From the NCBI RefSeq assembly GCF_014200395.1, contig NZ_JACHBS010000001.1, positions 2,418,001 through 2,482,000 of the forward strand: a stretch of DNA of 64,000 nucleotides, given 5' to 3'. Under the pieces are notes generated by a model, which was not told the origin of the DNA, did not search any database, and saw only the letters and a list, made by a program, of their open reading frames with translations. Shown here in pieces: positions 19,568 through 30,014 of the stretch (position 1 is its first letter; each line of letters starts with the position of its first letter). The translations under genes and the position numbers were made by a program. The stretch is from Microcella frigidaquae. GTDB taxonomy: Bacteria > Actinomycetota > Actinomycetes > Actinomycetales > Microbacteriaceae.

Positions 19568-20788
19568 GTGACGAACAACGAGGTTCCGAAGAGCGGGTTC
19601 GCCGAGGCGGGTGCCGACCTTGAACTGGTCGGCATCAGCAAGCGCTTCCCCGGCTTCACGGCGATCGAGGAGCTCGATCTGACGATCCCCGCGGGGTCGT
19701 TCTTCGCGCTGCTCGGCCCGTCGGGCTGCGGCAAGACGACCACTCTCCGCCTGATCGCCGGTCTGGAGGAGCCCACCGCGGGCCGCATCCTGATCGGCGG
19801 CAAGGACGTCACCGCGACGAAGGCGTACCAGCGCCCCGTCAACACGGTGTTCCAGAGCTACGCCCTCTTCCCGCACATGACGATCCTGCAGAACGTCGCG
19901 TTCGGTCTGAAGCGGCGTGGCATCCAGAACGCGGATGCTCTCGCGCACGAAGCCCTGCAGCTGGTCGAGCTCGACCATGTCGCCGGGCGCAAGCCGACGC
20001 AGCTCTCCGGCGGGCAGCAGCAGCGCGTGGCGCTGGCCCGAGCCGTGGTCAACCGACCCGCGCTGTTGCTGCTCGACGAGCCGCTCGGAGCCCTCGACCT
20101 GAAGCTGCGCCGTCAGATGCAGGTCGAGCTGAAGGACATCCAGAGCGAGGTCGGTCTCACCTTCCTGCATGTGACGCACGACCAGGAGGAGGCCATGACC
20201 ATGGCCGACACCGTCGCCGTCATGAACAAGGGCCGCATCGAACAGATGGGTGCTCCGCAGGACCTCTACGAGCTGCCCCACACGGCGTTCGTGGCGAAGT
20301 TCCTCGGCCAGTCGAACCTCTTCACCGGCGACGTGATCTCCAGCTCCAGCACCTCGATCGTGATCGACGCCGCCGGATCGAAGATCGAAGTGCCGACGAC
20401 GCGGGCGCAGCGCACGAGCGGTCGCGTCACGGTCGGCGTGCGCCCCGAGAAGGTCACGCTGCACGACAGCGAGCCGAAGCCGCAGTCGGGTCGCACCGTG
20501 GTCGGCCCCGGCCGCATCACCGACGTCTCATTCAGCGGCGTCAGCACCCAGTACGAGGTGACGATCCCGCACCTGGGCGCGATCAGCGTGTTCGCGCAGA
20601 ACACGTCGATCTCGACGCTGCACCACGACGGCGACACCGTCTGGCTGAGCTGGGCGGTCGACCACGCGTTCGGTCTCGCCGATGAGGCGGAGGCCGAGCC
20701 GATCTCCCGCTTCCACGCCGATCTCGACACCTCGATGATCGCCGTGCAGACGCGCAAGGACCTCGAAGCGGAACTCGAGGAGGCGTAG
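19568..20788 (+). CDS. potA: Polyamine-type ABC transporter ATP-binding protein
   Basis: 406 residues. Complete ABC ATPase: Walker [12 protein letters not shown]-loop [11 protein letters not shown], signature [14 protein letters not shown], Walker [13 protein letters not shown] and switch VTHDQEEA, followed by a C-terminal TOBE-type regulatory domain (from about residue 240) as in PotA/CysA-class importers. The GTG start follows GAAGGAG. It energises uptake together with the neighbouring SBP and permeases. The four genes are 29, 3 and -4 bases apart and must form one operon. Confidence 0.95.
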   Translation: MTNNEVPKSGFAEAGADLELVGISKRFPGFTAIEELDLTIPAGSFFALLGPSGCGKTTTLRLIAGLEEPTAGRILIGGKDVTATKAYQRPVNTVFQSYALFPHMTILQNVAFGLKRRGIQNADALAHEALQLVELDHVAGRKPTQLSGGQQQRVALARAVVNRPALLLLDEPLGALDLKLRRQMQVELKDIQSEVGLTFLHVTHDQEEAMTMADTVAVMNKGRIEQMGAPQDLYELPHTAFVAKFLGQSNLFTGDVISSSSTSIVIDAAGSKIEVPTTRAQRTSGRVTVGVRPEKVTLHDSEPKPQSGRTVVGPGRITDVSFSGVSTQYEVTIPHLGAISVFAQNTSISTLHHDGDTVWLSWAVDHAFGLADEAEAEPISRFHADLDTSMIAVQTRKDLEAELEEA

Positions 20789-20791
20789 TCG

Positions 20792-21709
20792 ATGGCCTTC
20801 ACCGCATTCGCGGGCGGGGCCTCGGCGCCGGCGGTCGAACCCGCCGCCCGCCGCCGGAGCCCGATCGCCCTGTTCCTGCTGCTGCCGGGCATCTTCTACC
20901 TGGTCCTGTTCTTCGTCACCCCGCTGATCTCGCTGGTGATCACGAGCCTCCAGGAGCCCGATCCGTTGATCTTCGGGCAGTACGTGAACGCCTTCAACTG
21001 GCAGAACTACGTGTCGGTCATGGAGCAGTATTGGTCGCACGCCCTCCGCTCGGCCGGCTACGCCGCCCTGGCGACGCTGTTCGCACTGCTCATCGGGTTC
21101 CCGCTGGCGTACTTCATCGGCATCACGCTGCGGCCGTTCCCGCTCATCCAGTCGCTCGCACTGGTGCTGGTCATCGCGCCGTTCTTCATCTCCTTCCTGC
21201 TCCGCACGCTGGCCTGGAAGCAGATCTTCTCGGTCGAAGGGCCCGTGGCGGGCATCCTGTCGTCGCTCGGCGCTCTGCCGCCGGGCGTCTCGATCACGGG
21301 AACGACGTTCTCGGTCATCTTCGGTCTGACGTACAACTTCATCCCGTTCATGGTGCTGCCGATCTACGCGACACTCGTCTCGCTCGACCTGCGGCTGCTC
21401 GAGGCCAGCAACGACCTGTACGGCAGCCCGGCGACCACGTTCCGCACCGTCACCCTGCCGCTCTCGGCGGCGGGCGTCATGTCGGGCACGCTGCTGACCT
21501 TCATCCCGGCCGCGGGTGACTACATCAACGCCTCACGCGAGTTCCTCGGTGCGACCGACACGGCGATGATCGGCAACGTGATCGAGGCCAACTTCCTGGT
21601 GCTGCAGAACTTCCCGGCCGCAGCGGCGCTGTCGCTGATCCTGATGGCGTTCATCCTGGTGCTGGTCGCGGCCTACGTGAAGCGCAGCGGAACGGAGGAC
21701 CTGCTGTGA
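20792..21709 (+). CDS. potB: ABC transporter permease, PotB type
   Basis: 305 residues with about six transmembrane helices beginning at FLLLPGIFYLVLFFVTP. The EAA loop that docks on the ATPase is EASNDLYGSPATTFRTVTLP (about 203-222). Polar N-terminal tail of about 30 residues. It starts three bases after the ATPase stop and ends overlapping the next permease (GTGA). It is the first membrane subunit of the heterodimeric importer channel. Confidence 0.93.
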   Translation: MAFTAFAGGASAPAVEPAARRRSPIALFLLLPGIFYLVLFFVTPLISLVITSLQEPDPLIFGQYVNAFNWQNYVSVMEQYWSHALRSAGYAALATLFALLIGFPLAYFIGITLRPFPLIQSLALVLVIAPFFISFLLRTLAWKQIFSVEGPVAGILSSLGALPPGVSITGTTFSVIFGLTYNFIPFMVLPIYATLVSLDLRLLEASNDLYGSPATTFRTVTLPLSAAGVMSGTLLTFIPAAGDYINASREFLGATDTAMIGNVIEANFLVLQNFPAAAALSLILMAFILVLVAAYVKRSGTEDLL

Positions 21710-22500
21710 AAGGTTTTGGCAAGTACGCCATCTGGGTGTACTCGATCATGGCGTTCGTCTTCCTGCTCATCCCGATCGCCTACACGGTCGCGTTCTCGTT
21801 CAACGACTCGCGGCGCACGAACATCATCTGGAACGGCTTCACGCTCGACAACTGGTTCACGGTGTGCGAGGCCCAGGGCGTGTGCGAGGCCTTCGGCAAC
21901 AGCCTCCTCATCGGGCTCGCCGCGACGGTGCTCGCGACCACCCTCGGCACGATGATCGCCATCGCGCTGGTGCGGTACCGGTTCAAGTTCCGCAACGCGA
22001 CGACGCTGCTGATCTTCCTGCCGATGGCAACCCCCGAGGTCGTGCTCGGCGCCGGTCTGGCCGCGCAGTTCCTGCAGGCGGGTGTTCCGAAGGGCATCGG
22101 CACGGTGATCCTCGCGCACACGCTGTTCTGCCTGAGCTTCGTGGTGGTCACGGTGCGTTCGCGCGTCGTGAGCCTCAACCCGGCGCTCGAGGAGGCCGGT
22201 CGGGACCTCTACGCCAGCCCCGTCCAGGTGTTCTGGCGGATCACCTTCCCGATGCTTCTGCCCGGCATTGTGGCGGCCGCGCTGCTGTCGTTCGCGCTCA
22301 GCTTCGACGACTTCATCATCACCAACTTCAACCGCGGTGCTGATGTGACGTTCCCGAGCTACATCTACACGGCGGCCGCCCGAGGGATCCCGGCGGAGGC
22401 GAACGTCATCGCCTCGGCCGTGTTCTTCCTGGCCATCGCCCTCGTGCTGATCGCCCAGATCTCGGCCGGCATCCGCCGCCGCCGACTGGCCAGCGTCTAG
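21706..22500 (+). CDS. potC: ABC transporter permease, PotC type
   Basis: 264 residues, six predicted transmembrane helices. EAA loop EEAGRDLYASPVQVFWRITF (about 162-181) and the PotC-like segment SFALSFDDFIITNF. The GTG start overlaps the potB stop by four bases. It is the second channel subunit and last gene of the operon. Only 43 bases separate it from the convergent asparaginase gene. Confidence 0.93.
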   Translation: MKGFGKYAIWVYSIMAFVFLLIPIAYTVAFSFNDSRRTNIIWNGFTLDNWFTVCEAQGVCEAFGNSLLIGLAATVLATTLGTMIAIALVRYRFKFRNATTLLIFLPMATPEVVLGAGLAAQFLQAGVPKGIGTVILAHTLFCLSFVVVTVRSRVVSLNPALEEAGRDLYASPVQVFWRITFPMLLPGIVAAALLSFALSFDDFIITNFNRGADVTFPSYIYTAAARGIPAEANVIASAVFFLAIALVLIAQISAGIRRRRLASV

Positions 22501-22543
22501 CACCGCGTCCGGATGCGCGCTGCGCGTCGGCCCCGGCTGAACC

Positions 22544-23551
22544 TCAGTCGAGGCTGACGCGCAGCGATCCCACGGGCCGGTCGCCCGCGAGCACGCGCTC
22601 GCTGGTGCGCTCGATGAGCTCGGCCGCCGCATCCGCGTCGATCGCGCCGACGCGCGCCAGCACGCCCAGCGCGACCGGGGTGGTGGCGCGCATCGAGCCG
22701 TCGAGCACCTTCACGGCGACGGCGACACCGCTCGGCGTGCCGATGACGACGACACCCTCGGCGCCCAGTTTGGCGATGCCGCCCAGGCGCTCGATCGTGA
22801 GCGTGTTGGCCCGGCCCCGGCCGTCGATCGCCCAGGGCTCGGCGGCGACCGCCTGCATGAACCGTGCGGCCTCCGGCGTGGTGCCCGCGGCGACGCGGGC
22901 CGTGGCCAGGGCGAGCGCGCGCAGGCTCGTGGCGTGCAGGGGCGCGGCGCAGCCGTCGAACCCGGAGAGGTGCACGGGCTCGCCGGTGAACCGCTCGACG
23001 ACGTCGACGACGTGGCGCTGCACCGGGTGGTCCAGATCGAGGTAGGCCCCCGGGTCGCCCCCGACCGCGTCGCTCGCGCGCAGCATGCCGGCGTGCTTGC
23101 CCGAGCAGTTCAGGGTGACCCGGGTGGGCGCGAGGCCCTGGGCCGCGCGGGCGGCGCGCTCATCGAATCCGAGCGGGGCCTGCACGGGGCACTGCAGCGC
23201 CGCGGCGTCGCGCCCGTCGGCCCGCAGCATGCCCTCGACGACCGCCAGGTGCTCGGGGCTGCCGCAATGGCTGGCCGTGGCGAGCACGAGCTCCGCATCC
23301 GTGAAGCGCGCACCGAGCTCAAGCATCGCGATCGCCTGCAGCGGCTTGAGCGCCGAGCGCGGGAACGTCGTCGCCTCGATGTCGCCCACGGCGCGCAGCA
23401 CCGTGCCGTCACGGTCGACGACCGCTGCCGCTCCGAGGTGCCGCGATTCGATGAGACCCGAGCGCTCGATGCGGGCCAGCTCGACGCAGCCGTCGGCATC
23501 GAGCGGGCGGGGCTCGCGCCGCGGCGCGGATGCGGGCGGGGCGCTGGGCAT
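22544..23551 (-). CDS. Asparaginase (L-asparaginase II family)
   Basis: 335 residues, matching the thermolabile L-asparaginase II-like family (PF06089), which is distinct from the bacterial type I/II aspartate-type enzymes. Recognisable segments are ASHCGSPEHL, NCSGKHAGML, SGFDGCAAP and the C-terminal VVIGTPSGVAVAVKV. It is predicted to hydrolyse asparagine to aspartate and ammonia in the cytoplasm; no signal peptide is seen. The reading frame stays open far upstream, but only the ATG at 23551 lies outside the divergent OsmC gene and gives the conserved N-terminus. TACACT nine bases upstream could be its -10 box. Confidence 0.88.
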   Translation of the reverse strand: MPSAPPASAPRREPRPLDADGCVELARIERSGLIESRHLGAAAVVDRDGTVLRAVGDIEATTFPRSALKPLQAIAMLELGARFTDAELVLATASHCGSPEHLAVVEGMLRADGRDAAALQCPVQAPLGFDERAARAAQGLAPTRVTLNCSGKHAGMLRASDAVGGDPGAYLDLDHPVQRHVVDVVERFTGEPVHLSGFDGCAAPLHATSLRALALATARVAAGTTPEAARFMQAVAAEPWAIDGRGRANTLTIERLGGIAKLGAEGVVVIGTPSGVAVAVKVLDGSMRATTPVALGVLARVGAIDADAAAELIERTSERVLAGDRPVGSLRVSLD

Positions 23552-23605
23552 GGTGGGATGAGTGTACTCCCGGCCCTCCCGCGGGCCTGGAGGGGAGGAG
23601 CCCGC

Positions 23606-24094
23606 ATGCCGCACGATCAGCACGGCTACGCCGTGGAGGTGCAGTGGACCGGCAACCGCGGTGAGGGCACCGCGACCTACCGCTCCTACGGCCGCGACCA
23701 CCGCATCACCGCCGAGGGCAAGCAGCATGAGATCGCGGGCTCGAGCGATCGCGTCTTCCGGGGCGATCGCGACCGCTGGAACCCGGAGGAGCTCGTCATC
23801 GCGGCCCTCGCGCAGTGCCACATGCTCAGCTACCTGCACGTCGCCGCCGTGAACGGCATCGTCGTGGTCGACTACCGCGACAGCGCATCGGGCACCCTGC
23901 AGCAGGAAGGCGATGGGGGCCGCCTGATCGAGGCGACGCTGCGGCCGGTCGTGACGCTGGCGGCGCACCACACCGACGAGGATGCGGGCCGGGCCGCGGC
24001 GCTCCACCACCGGGCGGGCGAGCTGTGCTTCATCGCCAACTCGGTGAGCTTCCCCGTCGGGCACGAGCCGACCACCCTCATCGCCGATCGCTAG
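23606..24094 (+). CDS. OsmC/Ohr-family protein
   Basis: 162 residues. OsmC fold, with the two helix-borne cysteines of the peroxiredoxin-like site: Cys71 (ALAQCHMLSYLH) and Cys141 (GELCFIANSV). Members reduce organic hydroperoxides or bind thiol adducts in the cytoplasm. AGGGGAGGAG precedes the ATG. It is transcribed divergently from the asparaginase gene, with only 54 bases between start codons. Both cysteines are present, so peroxidase activity is plausible; the OsmC/Ohr subgroup is not resolved. Confidence 0.9.
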   Translation: MPHDQHGYAVEVQWTGNRGEGTATYRSYGRDHRITAEGKQHEIAGSSDRVFRGDRDRWNPEELVIAALAQCHMLSYLHVAAVNGIVVVDYRDSASGTLQQEGDGGRLIEATLRPVVTLAAHHTDEDAGRAAALHHRAGELCFIANSVSFPVGHEPTTLIADR

Positions 24095-24170
24095 CGATCT
24101 CGGAGCCCGCACCGAGGGTGGGCGTGGGAGGATGGAGCTTTCGTGCTCAGTCCACCGTGAGGATCCTCCC

Positions 24171-25118
24171 GTGCGTCGTCGCTCCGTTCTGCTCTCCACC
24201 GGCCTCAGCGCCGCCCTGCTCGTGTCGCTCGCGGCCTGCGTGCCGTCCGCGCCCGCGGTGAACGAGGGCTGCCTCGCTCCCGGTGAGGCGTCGAACGCGG
24301 TCGCCGTGGACGGCGCCTTCGGCAGCGCGCCCGTCATCGACTTCGACGCTCCGCTGACGGCCGAGTCGACGCAGCGTACCGTTCTCGAGGAGGGCGAGGG
24401 CGATGCCGCCGCCAACGGCGACACCATCGTGTTCGAGTACTCGCTGTACAACGGCGAGTCGGGCGACGAGATCGAGACCACGGGGTTCGGCGGCGCGACG
24501 CCGGCGACGTTCACGATCGATACCGAGGCCGAGCAGTTCGCCGGCATCTCGCTGGCGCTCGCCTGCTCGACGCCCGGCAGCCGTCTGACGATCGTCGTTC
24601 CGCCCTCGGACGGCTTCGGCGAGGAAGGGGTTCCCGCCCTCAACCTCTCGGGCACCGAGTCGCTCGTCTTCGTCATCGACGTGATCGAGATCCAGGCGCA
24701 GCCCGAGCCGGTGACCCCCGAGGAGTGGACGACCGGGGTGCCCGAGGTCGACCTCGGCCAGACTCCGCCCGTCGTGACCCTGCCCGCCGAGGGCGCTCCG
24801 GAGGCGCTCTCGCTCGCCGTGCTCGAGCAGGGCGACGGCGACACGGTCGGTGCCGACTCGACGGTGCTGGTCGACTACCAGGGCACCAGCTGGCAGACCG
24901 GCGAGATCTTCGACCAGAGCTTCGGGGGTGAGCCCGCGACGTTCCCGGTGACCGGCGTCATCCAGGGCTTCGCCGCCGGCCTCATCGGACAGCAGGTCGG
25001 CACGACCCTCCTGGTGTCGATCCCCGCCGACCTCGCGTACGGCGCCGACCCCGAGGCGCACCCGCTCGGTGGGCAGGACCTCCTCTTCCTGGTCACCATC
25101 ATCGACATCGTCTCCTAG
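24171..25118 (+). CDS. Tandem FKBP-type peptidyl-prolyl isomerase lipoprotein
   Basis: 315 residues from GTG 24171 (GAGGA seven bases ahead). Signal peptide with lipobox LVSLAAC, lipidated Cys about 23. Two FKBP-like domains follow. The C-terminal one (about 215-315) has VLVDYQGTSWQTGEIFDQSF, VIQGFAAGLIGQQVGT and IPADLAYG. The first (about 75-180) keeps the strand pattern (IVFEYSLYNGESGDEIETT, VPPSDGFGEEG) but lacks several usual pocket residues. It is an extracytoplasmic folding helper. The family is typical of Micrococcales; the start could alternatively be ATG 24132. Confidence 0.9.
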   Translation: MRRRSVLLSTGLSAALLVSLAACVPSAPAVNEGCLAPGEASNAVAVDGAFGSAPVIDFDAPLTAESTQRTVLEEGEGDAAANGDTIVFEYSLYNGESGDEIETTGFGGATPATFTIDTEAEQFAGISLALACSTPGSRLTIVVPPSDGFGEEGVPALNLSGTESLVFVIDVIEIQAQPEPVTPEEWTTGVPEVDLGQTPPVVTLPAEGAPEALSLAVLEQGDGDTVGADSTVLVDYQGTSWQTGEIFDQSFGGEPATFPVTGVIQGFAAGLIGQQVGTTLLVSIPADLAYGADPEAHPLGGQDLLFLVTIIDIVS

Positions 25119-25125
25119 GCGACGG

Positions 25126-25147
25126 ATGCCCGACTTCGGTCGGGCAT
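25126..25147 (+). terminator. UUCG hairpin after FKBP gene
   Basis: Perfect nine-base stem ATGCCCGAC / GTCGGGCAT closed by a TTCG tetraloop, beginning seven bases after the FKBP stop. There is no T-run. It also lies at the very start of dxr: one candidate dxr ATG (25146) is inside the 3' arm. Confidence 0.6.
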
Positions 25148-25157
25148 GATGAACACC

Positions 25158-26237
25158 ATGCGCGACGTCATCATCCTGGGTTCCACCGGCTCCATCGGCG
25201 TGCAGGCCCTCGAGGTGATCGCGGCGAACCCGGAGCGCTTCCGCGTCGTCGGCCTCGCGGCCGGCCGCAACCGCGAGCTCGTGGAGGAGCAGGCGCGCGC
25301 GCACGGTGTCGCGCACGTGGCGCTCGGAGCGGAGGATGCGGCGCAACTGGTCCGGGACGTGCCGTGCGATGTCGTGCTCAACGGCATCACCGGCTCGGTG
25401 GGGCTCGCGCCGACGCTCGCCGCCCTGGAAGCGGGGCGCACGCTCGCCCTCGCCAACAAGGAGAGCCTCATCGTCGGCGGCTCCCTCGTGACCGACCTCG
25501 CCGCGCCCGGGCAGATCGTGCCGGTCGACAGCGAGCACTCGGCGATCGCGCAGGCGCTCCTCGCCGGGACGCCCGCCGAGGTTCGCCGCCTGGTGCTGAC
25601 GGCGAGCGGGGGCCCGTTCCGGGGCTGCACCCGCGCCGAGCTGGCCGGGGTGACGCCCGCCGAGGCGCTCGCGCATCCGACGTGGGACATGGGCCGGGTG
25701 ATCACCACCAACTCGTCGACCCTCGTCAACAAGGGCCTCGAGGTGATCGAGGCACACCTGCTGTTCGGGGTGCCGTACGACCGCATCGACGTCACGGTGC
25801 ACCCGCAGTCGATCGTGCACTCGATGGTGGAGTTCGTCGACGGCTCGACGATCGCGCAGTGCTCGCCGCCCGACATGCGCCTGCCGATCTCCCTGGGGCT
25901 CGACTGGCCGCACCGGGTGGCGGGCGTGGGGGCTCCGCTCGACTGGAGCACCGCATCCACCTGGACCTTCGCCCCTCTCGATGACGAGGCGTTCCCCGCG
26001 GTCGCCCTCGCGAAGAGCGTGGGGGAGGCGGGGGCGACGTTCCCGGCCGTGTTCAACGCCGCGAACGAGCAGGCGGTGCACGCCTTCCACGATGGGGCGA
26101 TCGGCTACCTCGACATCGTCGACACCGTGCGCGCCGTCGTCGACCGGCACGAGCCGCACCCCATGACGCTCGAGGGCGTCCTCGAGGCGGAGGCCTGGGC
26201 CCGCCGGGAGGCCGACGCGCTCATCGCGTCGCGATAG
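25158..26237 (+). CDS. dxr: 1-deoxy-D-xylulose 5-phosphate reductoisomerase
   Basis: 359 residues. First committed step of the MEP isoprenoid pathway: DXP to MEP with NADPH. NADPH motif GSTGSIG (8-14), LANKESLI, the metal-site region PVDSEHSAI, the flexible-loop region LTASGGPF, and [16 protein letters not shown] 25158 gives the conserved N-terminus [17 protein letters not shown] 25146 and 25149 are in frame, but 25146 is buried in the hairpin. It is followed by rseP and ispG, the common actinobacterial order. Confidence 0.95.
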   Translation: MRDVIILGSTGSIGVQALEVIAANPERFRVVGLAAGRNRELVEEQARAHGVAHVALGAEDAAQLVRDVPCDVVLNGITGSVGLAPTLAALEAGRTLALANKESLIVGGSLVTDLAAPGQIVPVDSEHSAIAQALLAGTPAEVRRLVLTASGGPFRGCTRAELAGVTPAEALAHPTWDMGRVITTNSSTLVNKGLEVIEAHLLFGVPYDRIDVTVHPQSIVHSMVEFVDGSTIAQCSPPDMRLPISLGLDWPHRVAGVGAPLDWSTASTWTFAPLDDEAFPAVALAKSVGEAGATFPAVFNAANEQAVHAFHDGAIGYLDIVDTVRAVVDRHEPHPMTLEGVLEAEAWARREADALIASR

Positions 26238-26275
26238 GCGCAGCGCGCTCATCGCGTCCGCTTAGCTGACATCGC

Positions 26276-26281
26276 TAGAGT
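26276..26281 (+). promoter_or_regulatory. -10 box TAGAGT, leaderless rseP
   Basis: TAGAGT ends seven bases before GTG 26289. This spacing puts the transcription start at or next to the start codon and favours 26289 over GTG 26280. Confidence 0.55.
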
Positions 26282-26288
26282 GCCCGTC

Positions 26289-27614
26289 GTGGAGTCCGTG
26301 CTGCTGTACATCGTCGGCATCCTCGTCGTCGTGATCGGCCTCGTGGTCTCGATCGCCCTGCACGAGCTGGGGCACTTCGTGCCCGCGAAGCTGTTCGGCG
26401 TGCGTGTCGGCCAGTTCATGATCGGCTTCGGCCGCACGATCGTGTCGTGGCGTCGCGGCGAGACCGAGTACGGCTTCAAGTGGATTCCGCTGGGCGGCTA
26501 CATCTCGATGGCGGGCATGTACCCGCCGGTCGCCGGGCAGCGGGCGCGCACCGCATCGACGGGCTTCTTCGACACCCTCGTGCAGGATGCCCGCAGCGCC
26601 TCGGCCGACACGATCGCCGAGGGGGAGGACCACCGCACGTTCTACCGGCTGCCGGTGGGCAAGCGCATCATCATCATGCTCGGCGGGCCGTTCATGAATC
26701 TCGTCATCGCGGTCGTGCTGTACGCCGTCGTCCTGATGGGCTTCGGGGTGGCGCAGCCGTCGACGACCCTCGGCAGCGTCAACGAGTGCGTGCTGCCCGC
26801 CACCAGCGAGCGGCAGGAGTGCGCGCCCGGCGATCCGGCCGCCCCGGGTGCGGAGGCGGGCCTGCAGCCCGGCGACCGCATCGTGGCGATCGGCGGCACC
26901 CCGATCGAGACCTGGGATGACGTGCTCACGACCATCCGCGCGTCAGCCGGTGACAGCCTCGGCTTCACGGTCGAGCGCGATGGACGCACCGTCGAGACCG
27001 CCCTGACGCCCCTGCTCACGGAGCGCTACGTGCTCGACGATCGCGGCCGCGTCGTGGAGGGCCCGGACGGCGAGGCGCTCACCGAGCAGGTCGGCTTCGT
27101 CGGCATCGCGCCCGCGTACGAGACCGTGCAGCAGCCGGTGGCCGCCGTGCTGCCCGCCGTCGGCGACAACATCTCGGCCGTGGTCGGCATCATCATCAAT
27201 CTGCCGCAGCGCATGATCGATGTGGCGCAGGCGGCCTTCGGGCCGGAGGAGCGCGACCCGAACGGTCCGATCAGCGTCGTTGGCGTGGGGCGGATCGCCG
27301 GCGAGATCGCGAGCATCGACACGATCCCGGTGGTCGAGCGCATCGGCTTCCTCACGGGGCTGCTCGCCTCTCTCAACGTCGCCCTCTTCGTGTTCAACCT
27401 GATCCCGCTCCTGCCGCTCGACGGCGGCCACGTGGCCGCGGCGCTGTGGGAGTCGCTGCGCCGCTGGTTCGCCCAGGTGCGCGGAAAGCCCGATCCGGGC
27501 CCGATCGACACCGCCCGGCTCGTGCCGGTGACCCTCGCGGTCGTGCTCGTGCTCGGCCTCATGAGCGCCCTGCTCATCTACGCCGACATCGTCAACCCGG
27601 TCACCCTGTTCTAG
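26289..27614 (+). CDS. rseP: Site-2 membrane metalloprotease (RseP/Rip1 type)
   Basis: 441 residues. M50 zinc protease: HELGH in the first transmembrane helix ([19 protein letters not shown], about 18-36), the membrane-inserted loop [17 protein letters not shown], a PDZ domain around 165-250 ([20 protein letters not shown]) and the second metal motif [13 protein letters not shown] near the C-terminus, with about four helices in all. It cleaves anti-sigma factors or other membrane proteins within the bilayer. The start was chosen from the -10 spacing; GTG 26280 would add three residues. Confidence 0.95.
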   Translation: MESVLLYIVGILVVVIGLVVSIALHELGHFVPAKLFGVRVGQFMIGFGRTIVSWRRGETEYGFKWIPLGGYISMAGMYPPVAGQRARTASTGFFDTLVQDARSASADTIAEGEDHRTFYRLPVGKRIIIMLGGPFMNLVIAVVLYAVVLMGFGVAQPSTTLGSVNECVLPATSERQECAPGDPAAPGAEAGLQPGDRIVAIGGTPIETWDDVLTTIRASAGDSLGFTVERDGRTVETALTPLLTERYVLDDRGRVVEGPDGEALTEQVGFVGIAPAYETVQQPVAAVLPAVGDNISAVVGIIINLPQRMIDVAQAAFGPEERDPNGPISVVGVGRIAGEIASIDTIPVVERIGFLTGLLASLNVALFVFNLIPLLPLDGGHVAAALWESLRRWFAQVRGKPDPGPIDTARLVPVTLAVVLVLGLMSALLIYADIVNPVTLF

Positions 27615-27653
27615 CCCGCGCGTTTCTGTCGAATGCCGCTCAGCGCGGATGCG

Positions 27654-27659
27654 TAGACT
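27654..27659 (+). promoter_or_regulatory. -10 box TAGACT, leaderless ispG
   Basis: TAGACT ends seven bases before GTG 27667, with no Shine-Dalgarno between them, so ispG is likely translated from a leaderless mRNA. Confidence 0.55.
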
Positions 27660-27666
27660 GACCGCC

Positions 27667-28815
<1,149 letters not shown>

Positions 28816-28871
28816 GACGAGTGTCCCTTTCGCGGGGCTCGCCCGCGCTTTTGCGAAGTCGTTTCACCCTC

Positions 28872-28877
28872 TAGACT
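28872..28877 (+). promoter_or_regulatory. Promoter -10 TAGACT for the LAETG protein
   Basis: TAGACT with TTGCGA (28851-28856) fifteen bases upstream as a possible -35. The short spacer weakens the -35 call. Confidence 0.4.
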
Positions 28878-28917
28878 CGGGGCGCGGATCCCCGCATTCC
28901 TTCGAAACTGGAGAACA

Positions 28918-29901
28918 ATGAAGCGTCCCCCCCTCAGCGTTCGACGCGGTGTGCTCGCGGTCGTCACGGCCGCGATCGTCCTCGCCCCGACGGCTGCCTT
29001 CGGCAATCAGCAAGATGACGGCTCGACGATCGTGCGGCCCGCTGCGGCGGCTCTGCCGAATCCGCTCGTGCCCGGCACATATGCCGGTGACACCCCTGCG
29101 GGCCCAGTGGTTGTGGTGTTCTCCGCCTCGGGTTTCACTGACCCGGAGGAAGAGGATTGGGACATCGCGACCACCCTCCTCCCGGGGGCCAGCTCGATGC
29201 GGGTCACTGATGGCGGTGACGCGTCAGCCGCGACCTGGACCACCGTGCTGGACGGGGCCAGCGTGCTCGTGCTGCCCGAAGGTGACAACTGGTTTCCGGG
29301 GGGCTCGAGTGCCATCAGTGACGAGGCACTCGAAGTGATCCGCACCTGGGTCAGCGCCGGGCGAACCATTGTCGGTACCGGTTCGTACACGCACGGCGCC
29401 ATCGTGAGCGCGCTCACCGGGGTTGACTTCACGAGCGCCTTCGGCAACAACGACAGCAACGGCCCGTGGCAGCGTGTCGGCGGCGACACGAGCCTCCCGG
29501 CCGAGCTCCCCAACGGCAACTACACGGGTGGCCTCGGTGAAGTTTCGGCGTATTCGCCTGAGCAGCTCGCTGTCATCACCCCGCTCTACTCGAGCGCCGC
29601 CAACGACAGTATCGGCATCGCCGAGTTCGCGATCGGTACGGGCAAGTACGTCTACCACGCCTACGACTGGTACCCCGACTCCGGTGAGCTCGAGAACGGC
29701 GTGCGTGACATCTGGAACGGCGCACTCGGCATTGCGGCCGGAACGTCCACTCCTCCTGAGGAGGAAGAGGAGGAGCCCGAACTGGCCGAGACGGGCACCG
29801 ACATCCTTTCGCTCGGCTTCGGCGCGGCTGCGCTTCTGCTCCTCGCGGGCGGGGCGGTGGCGTTCGCGACCAACCGGCGTCCGATTGGTGCTCGCCGATA
29901 G
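28918..29901 (+). CDS. Secreted surface protein with LAETG anchor
   Basis: 327 residues. Signal peptide (RRGVLAVVTAAIVLAPTAAFG), a mature domain of about 240 residues, an acidic linker (PPEEEEEEPELA), then LAETG, a hydrophobic helix and the positive tail NRRPIGARR: a complete cell-wall sorting signal of the LAXTG type used by class E sortases. The body has Rossmann-like strands (VVVVFSASGF, VLVLPEGDNWFPGG, RTIVGTGSYTHG) reminiscent of ThuA/GATase-like folds, but no catalytic Cys is visible. GGAG precedes the ATG. Codon use is more relaxed than in neighbours. The function is not recognised. Confidence 0.85.
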   Translation: MKRPPLSVRRGVLAVVTAAIVLAPTAAFGNQQDDGSTIVRPAAAALPNPLVPGTYAGDTPAGPVVVVFSASGFTDPEEEDWDIATTLLPGASSMRVTDGGDASAATWTTVLDGASVLVLPEGDNWFPGGSSAISDEALEVIRTWVSAGRTIVGTGSYTHGAIVSALTGVDFTSAFGNNDSNGPWQRVGGDTSLPAELPNGNYTGGLGEVSAYSPEQLAVITPLYSSAANDSIGIAEFAIGTGKYVYHAYDWYPDSGELENGVRDIWNGALGIAAGTSTPPEEEEEEPELAETGTDILSLGFGAAALLLLAGGAVAFATNRRPIGARR

Positions 29902-29924
29902 CGGTCCCAGTACCACGAGTTGAG

Positions 29925-29948
29925 GCCCCCGTCGTTCGCGGCGGGGGC
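29925..29948 (+). terminator. Intrinsic-type terminator
   Basis: Ten-base stem GCCCCCGTCG / CGGCGGGGGC (one G-U pair) with a TTCG tetraloop, followed by TTCCGCTTT, 23 bases after the LAETG protein stop. Confidence 0.8.
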
Positions 29949-30014
29949 TTCCGCTTTCTGGGGAACTCACCAATCCCCCCTTTGGGGGACTGACCTGGAG
30001 ACGCGTCCGCTCAC

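Noticed and set aside
23552..24844. Upstream extension of the asparaginase frame
   Set aside because: It would run through the divergent OsmC and FKBP genes; the conserved family N-terminus begins near 23551.
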